Assembly (NCBI GenBank): GCA_902796895.1
Contig: CADBQV010000008.1
Coordinates: 1 to 9,716 of the forward strand
From: an uncultured Erysipelotrichaceae bacterium
Lineage (GTDB): Bacteria; Bacillota_I; Bacilli_A; Acholeplasmatales; Anaeroplasmataceae
Direction of reading: 5' to 3'
Length of the DNA: 9,716 bases
Shown: positions 7,442 to 9,716 of the stretch, piece by piece
Layout: each line of letters opens with the position of its first letter
How positions within the stretch are numbered: the stretch's first letter is position 1
The notes under the pieces: generated by a model
Database searches by the model: none
Seen by the model: the letters and a program-made list of their open reading frames with translations, nothing else
What the model was told of the DNA's origin: nothing
Translations under genes and position numbers: made by a program

Positions 7442-7451
7442 TTTCTTCTCC

Positions 7452-8159
7452 TTACATTGTAACTAGTGTTCCGATTTTTTCGCCTTTTACAGCTTTAATA
7501 ATATTGCCTTCTTTATTCATATTGAATACGATAAGCTTTAATTTATTATCTTTACATAAAGATGCGGCAGTTGAATCCATTACTGCTAAATCCTTAGCAA
7601 GGATTTCTTTAAATGTTAATTCATCATACATTTTAGCATTTGGATTTAATCTTGGATCTGAGTCATATACACCCTCAGTTCCATTTTTTGCCATCAATAC
7701 TACTTCAGCTCCAATTTCTGTAGCACGAAGGACGCATGCTGTATCAGTTGAGAAATAAGGGTTGCCTAGACCTCCAACAAAGATACAAACTCTACCTTTT
7801 TCTAAATGTCTAATAGCTCTTCTTCTAATATATGGTTCTGCAACTTGATTACATGAAATAGCTGTCATAACTCTTGTTGCACATCCTAAATGCTCAAGTG
7901 CATCTTGAACTGCTAAGCCATTCATAACAGTAGCAAGCATTCCCATATAATCAGCTTGGGCTCTATCCATACCTAGTTGTTCAGCAGTCTTACCTCTCCA
8001 GATATTACCACCGCCAACAACGATACCAACATCTACACCCATTTCTCGAATTTCTTTTATTTGAGCAGCTATAACATTAACAGTTTTTGGATCAATTCCA
8101 AATTCAGTATTTCCTTTTAATGCTTCACCACTTAATTTTAATAATACTCTTTTATACAT
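7452..8159 (-). CDS. pyrH: UMP kinase (uridylate kinase)
   Basis: PyrH phosphorylates UMP to UDP with ATP in the cytosol, the committed supply step for UTP and CTP. It belongs to the hexameric bacterial amino-acid-kinase family. With the ATG at 8159 it has 235 residues, the normal length. Motifs from that start are [12 protein letters not shown] at 3-14, [10 protein letters not shown] at 47-56, [17 protein letters not shown] at 64-80, [14 protein letters not shown] at 110-123, GNPYFSTDT at 132-140 and GVYDSDPR at 163-170. A GTG at 8168 would add three residues. It lies inside the Shine-Dalgarno AGGAAGTGA (8165-8173), which sits five bases before the ATG, so I chose the ATG. The stop TAA overlaps the Shine-Dalgarno of frr, suggesting coupled translation. 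Confidence 0.97.
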   Translation of the reverse strand: MYKRVLLKLSGEALKGNTEFGIDPKTVNVIAAQIKEIREMGVDVGIVVGGGNIWRGKTAEQLGMDRAQADYMGMLATVMNGLAVQDALEHLGCATRVMTAISCNQVAEPYIRRRAIRHLEKGRVCIFVGGLGNPYFSTDTACVLRATEIGAEVVLMAKNGTEGVYDSDPRLNPNAKMYDELTFKEILAKDLAVMDSTAASLCKDNKLKLIVFNMNKEGNIIKAVKGEKIGTLVTM

Positions 8160-8183
8160 TATCGTCACTTCCTATCAGTATAT

Positions 8184-8212
8184 ATTATATTTTAAAAAAA
8201 GGAGGAATACAA
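8184..8212 (-). promoter_or_regulatory. Candidate sigma-A-type promoter for pyrH-frr
   Basis: A perfect TATAAT -10 hexamer lies at 8184-8189. A weak -35 candidate, TTGTAT (three of six consensus bases), lies 17 bases upstream at 8207-8212, inside the tsf terminator hairpin. The predicted start near 8177 leaves a leader of fewer than 20 bases before the pyrH ATG, just enough for its Shine-Dalgarno. The -10 is good but the -35 is poor. In DNA this A+T rich, chance TATAAT boxes are common, so the assignment rests mainly on its position between a terminator and a gene. Confidence 0.5.
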
Positions 8213-8225
8213 TAAATATTCCTCC
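8194..8225 (-). terminator. Rho-independent terminator after tsf
   Basis: On the minus strand a perfect 9-bp stem (GGAGGAATA / TATTCCTCC) encloses a 7-base loop and is followed at once by seven T (8200 to 8194). It lies just beyond the tsf stop. The T run is on the minus side only, so it ends the rpsB-tsf transcript. One stem arm and part of the loop overlap the candidate -35 region of pyrH. Confidence 0.9.
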
Positions 8226-8236
8226 ATAAATTCATT

Positions 8237-9142
8237 TTAGTTGAATTGAGCTGATTGAGCAGCAACTTCAGCAGCGAAGTCACTTTCAACTTTTTCAATT
8301 CCTTCGCCAACTTCTAGACGAATGAATGTTTTAACACTGCTCTTAGCACCAGAAACGTATGCTTCTACAGTTTGGTCTGGATTCTTAACAAACATTTGTG
8401 ATAATAAACAAATTTCTTTTAAGTTCTTTTCAAGACGACCTGGAACAATTCTTTCAGCAATAATATTTTCAGGCTTTGGTTTAGCGCTTGTTGCATTTTC
8501 ATTTAATGCAGCAGCAAGAATAACTTCTCTTTCTTTTTCAACTTCAGCAGCTGGAATATCATTCTTAGAAACATATCTTGGGCTTAATGCAGCAACATGC
8601 ATAGCGATATCTTTTGCAACAACTTCATCATTACCTGATAAAATTGTAACAACTACGATACGACCACCCATATGCTTGTAGCAGCCAAATACTTCATCAT
8701 CAGATTTATTTAAAACTGTAACACGACGTAATGAAATCTTTTCACCAATTACACCTGATGCTTCAAGAATAATTGTTTCAAGATTCTTACCTTCTGCTTC
8801 AATTTTTAATGCTTCTTCATCATTTGTTGCATTTGAATTAACTAAGATTTCACCTACTTTAGCAAGTAAATCAGTGAATTTAGCATTTTGTGCAACGAAG
8901 TCAGTTTGTGAGTTTAATTCGAATAAAACAGCTTTGTTACCTTTAACAGCATAAGAACATAGACCTTCAGCAGCTACAGCAGATGCCTTTTTAGCAGCTT
9001 TAGCAATACCACGTTCACGAAGCCATGTAATAGCTTCTTCCATGTTACCATCAGTTGCAGCTAGAGCCTTTTTACAGTCCATCATACCTGCAGATGTCTT
9101 TTCTCTTAATTCTTTTACCATTGCAGCAGTAATATTTGCCAT
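8237..9142 (-). CDS. tsf: Translation elongation factor Ts
   Basis: EF-Ts is the cytosolic nucleotide exchange factor that releases GDP from EF-Tu. The protein has 301 residues, close to the usual bacterial length of about 290. The N-terminal UBA-like TS-N domain (residues 1-55) reads MVKELREKTSAGMMDCKKAL, the classic EF-Ts signature. The T-D-F-V motif at residues 80-83 carries the Asp-Phe pair that contacts the EF-Tu Mg2+ site. The dimerisation and C-terminal core follow, with HVAALSPRYVS. The start at 9142 is fixed by a perfect AGGAGG Shine-Dalgarno at 9150-9155, seven bases upstream. It lies 15 bases after rpsB in the conserved rpsB-tsf order and shares its transcript. A rho-independent terminator begins 12 bases after the stop. 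Confidence 0.98.
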   Translation of the reverse strand: MANITAAMVKELREKTSAGMMDCKKALAATDGNMEEAITWLRERGIAKAAKKASAVAAEGLCSYAVKGNKAVLFELNSQTDFVAQNAKFTDLLAKVGEILVNSNATNDEEALKIEAEGKNLETIILEASGVIGEKISLRRVTVLNKSDDEVFGCYKHMGGRIVVVTILSGNDEVVAKDIAMHVAALSPRYVSKNDIPAAEVEKEREVILAAALNENATSAKPKPENIIAERIVPGRLEKNLKEICLLSQMFVKNPDQTVEAYVSGAKSSVKTFIRLEVGEGIEKVESDFAAEVAAQSAQFN

Positions 9143-9157
9143 GTTATTTCCTCCTAA

Positions 9158-9716
9158 TTATTCAGCTTTAGCTTCAGTAGCTGGAGCTTCTTCTTTTTTA
9201 ACTTCCTTAGCTGGTTTTTTAGCATAAGGTTTCTTAGCAGCAGGCTTCTTAGCAGCCTTTGCATCTTTTTCTTCTCTTGGTTCTCTCTTAGCGATTGGTT
9301 CTTTAGAAATTTCTTCAGTTAAATTAACTTGTTCTTTAGAATCATCGAATTTTTCAACAGCACCACCATTAGCTTCGATTACAGCATTAGCCATTACCCA
9401 TGTAACTAATTTAACTGCTCTAATAGCGTCATCGTTTGCTGGAATTACATAATCAACATCATCAGGATCACAGTTTGTATCAACAATACCAAATACTGGG
9501 ATGTTTAATTTTCTTGCTTCTAAGATTGCGTTGTGTTCCTTACGAGGATCAACGATGAAGATAGCATCTGGTAACTTCTTCATTTCTTTAATACCGCCTA
9601 AGAATTTTTCTAATTTTTCTCTTTCAGCGATTAATTTAATTACTTCTTTCTTAGGAAGTTTAGCGAATTCGCCATTTTCTTCCATCTTATATAAATCTTG
9701 TAATTTTTTAATTCTC
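9158..9716 (-). CDS. rpsB: 30S ribosomal protein S2, 5'-truncated by the window edge
   Basis: This is the C-terminal part of ribosomal protein S2, a small-subunit protein needed to assemble a translation-competent 30S particle. The reading frame stays open to the edge at 9716, reading [10 protein letters not shown] before the Met at 9685. That Met is therefore internal, and the true start lies outside the window. S2 hallmarks are [50 protein letters not shown] split over the nucleotide-fold-like core, and [13 protein letters not shown]. The core ends near the AVIEANGG segment. About 65 further residues follow, first acidic and then a Lys/Ala/Pro-rich stretch with repeated AKKP units, which is longer than the tail of Bacillus S2. 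The gene stops with TAA 15 bases before tsf, its usual partner. Identification is certain; the tail is the unusual part. Confidence 0.97.
   Translation of the reverse strand, partial: RIKKLQDLYKMEENGEFAKLPKKEVIKLIAEREKLEKFLGGIKEMKKLPDAIFIVDPRKEHNAILEARKLNIPVFGIVDTNCDPDDVDYVIPANDDAIRAVKLVTWVMANAVIEANGGAVEKFDDSKEQVNLTEEISKEPIAKREPREEKDAKAAKKPAAKKPYAKKPAKEVKKEEAPATEAKAE

Noticed and set aside
8160..8168. GTG start for pyrH at 8168
   Set aside because: The GTG is part of the Shine-Dalgarno AGGAAGTGA. The ATG at 8159 has proper spacing and gives the family's usual N-terminus.
8192..8227. An 11-codon ORF (ATG at 8227) between tsf and pyrH
   Set aside because: It is made of the terminator stem, loop and T tract and has no ribosome site of its own.
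7387..8681. Plus-strand ORFs opposite pyrH, frr and tsf (up to 123 codons)
   Set aside because: They are mirror frames of strongly conserved genes, with no independent evidence of coding.
9683..9685. ATG at 9685 as the start of rpsB
   Set aside because: The frame continues upstream to the window edge with residues that fit S2, so this Met is internal.

Overview
The window carries nine genes, all on the minus strand, from a low-GC bacterium whose codons and intergenic DNA are strongly A+T rich. The gene content and order (rpsB-tsf-pyrH-frr, then cdsA-dxr-rseP) match the classical translation and envelope cluster of Bacillota. The standard genetic code is used: Trp is TGG where checked, and the glycosidase gene ends in a tandem TGA TGA. 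This argues against a code-4 mycoplasma. An uncultivated gut Bacillota of the Erysipelotrichia/RF39 kind is my guess, not something the sequence proves.

Reading in the direction of transcription (right to left): rpsB (5' end beyond the window) and tsf form unit 1, closed by a strong terminator at 8194-8225. pyrH and frr form unit 2, with a candidate promoter overlapping that terminator, closed by a second hairpin at 6851-6886. A perfect extended -10 element (6821-6829) then starts unit 3: cdsA, dxr, rseP, a GH43 glycosidase and a TrmA/RlmD-type rRNA uracil methyltransferase. In unit 3 the gaps between genes are 1 to 8 bases, and the last two genes overlap by 14 bases.

Units 1 and 2 supply a ribosomal protein, elongation factor Ts, UMP kinase and ribosome recycling factor. 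Unit 3 supplies CDP-diacylglycerol for phospholipids, the first committed step of MEP isoprenoid synthesis, and an intramembrane protease. It then departs from the usual order: uppS is missing between frr and cdsA, and rseP is followed by a cytoplasmic GH43 enzyme and the methyltransferase instead of the usual proS-polC. RseP is about 140 residues longer than Bacillus RasP because of an extra region that may be a second PDZ-like repeat.

The left edge (1-141), downstream of the methyltransferase, holds no recognised gene but is rich in inverted repeats. It contains an 11-base motif identical to the start of many type II-A CRISPR repeats, followed by a partly complementary segment. This is the least explained part of the window. 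I see no CRISPR array, cas gene, insertion sequence, tRNA or rRNA here. Most of the window is ordinary housekeeping DNA.
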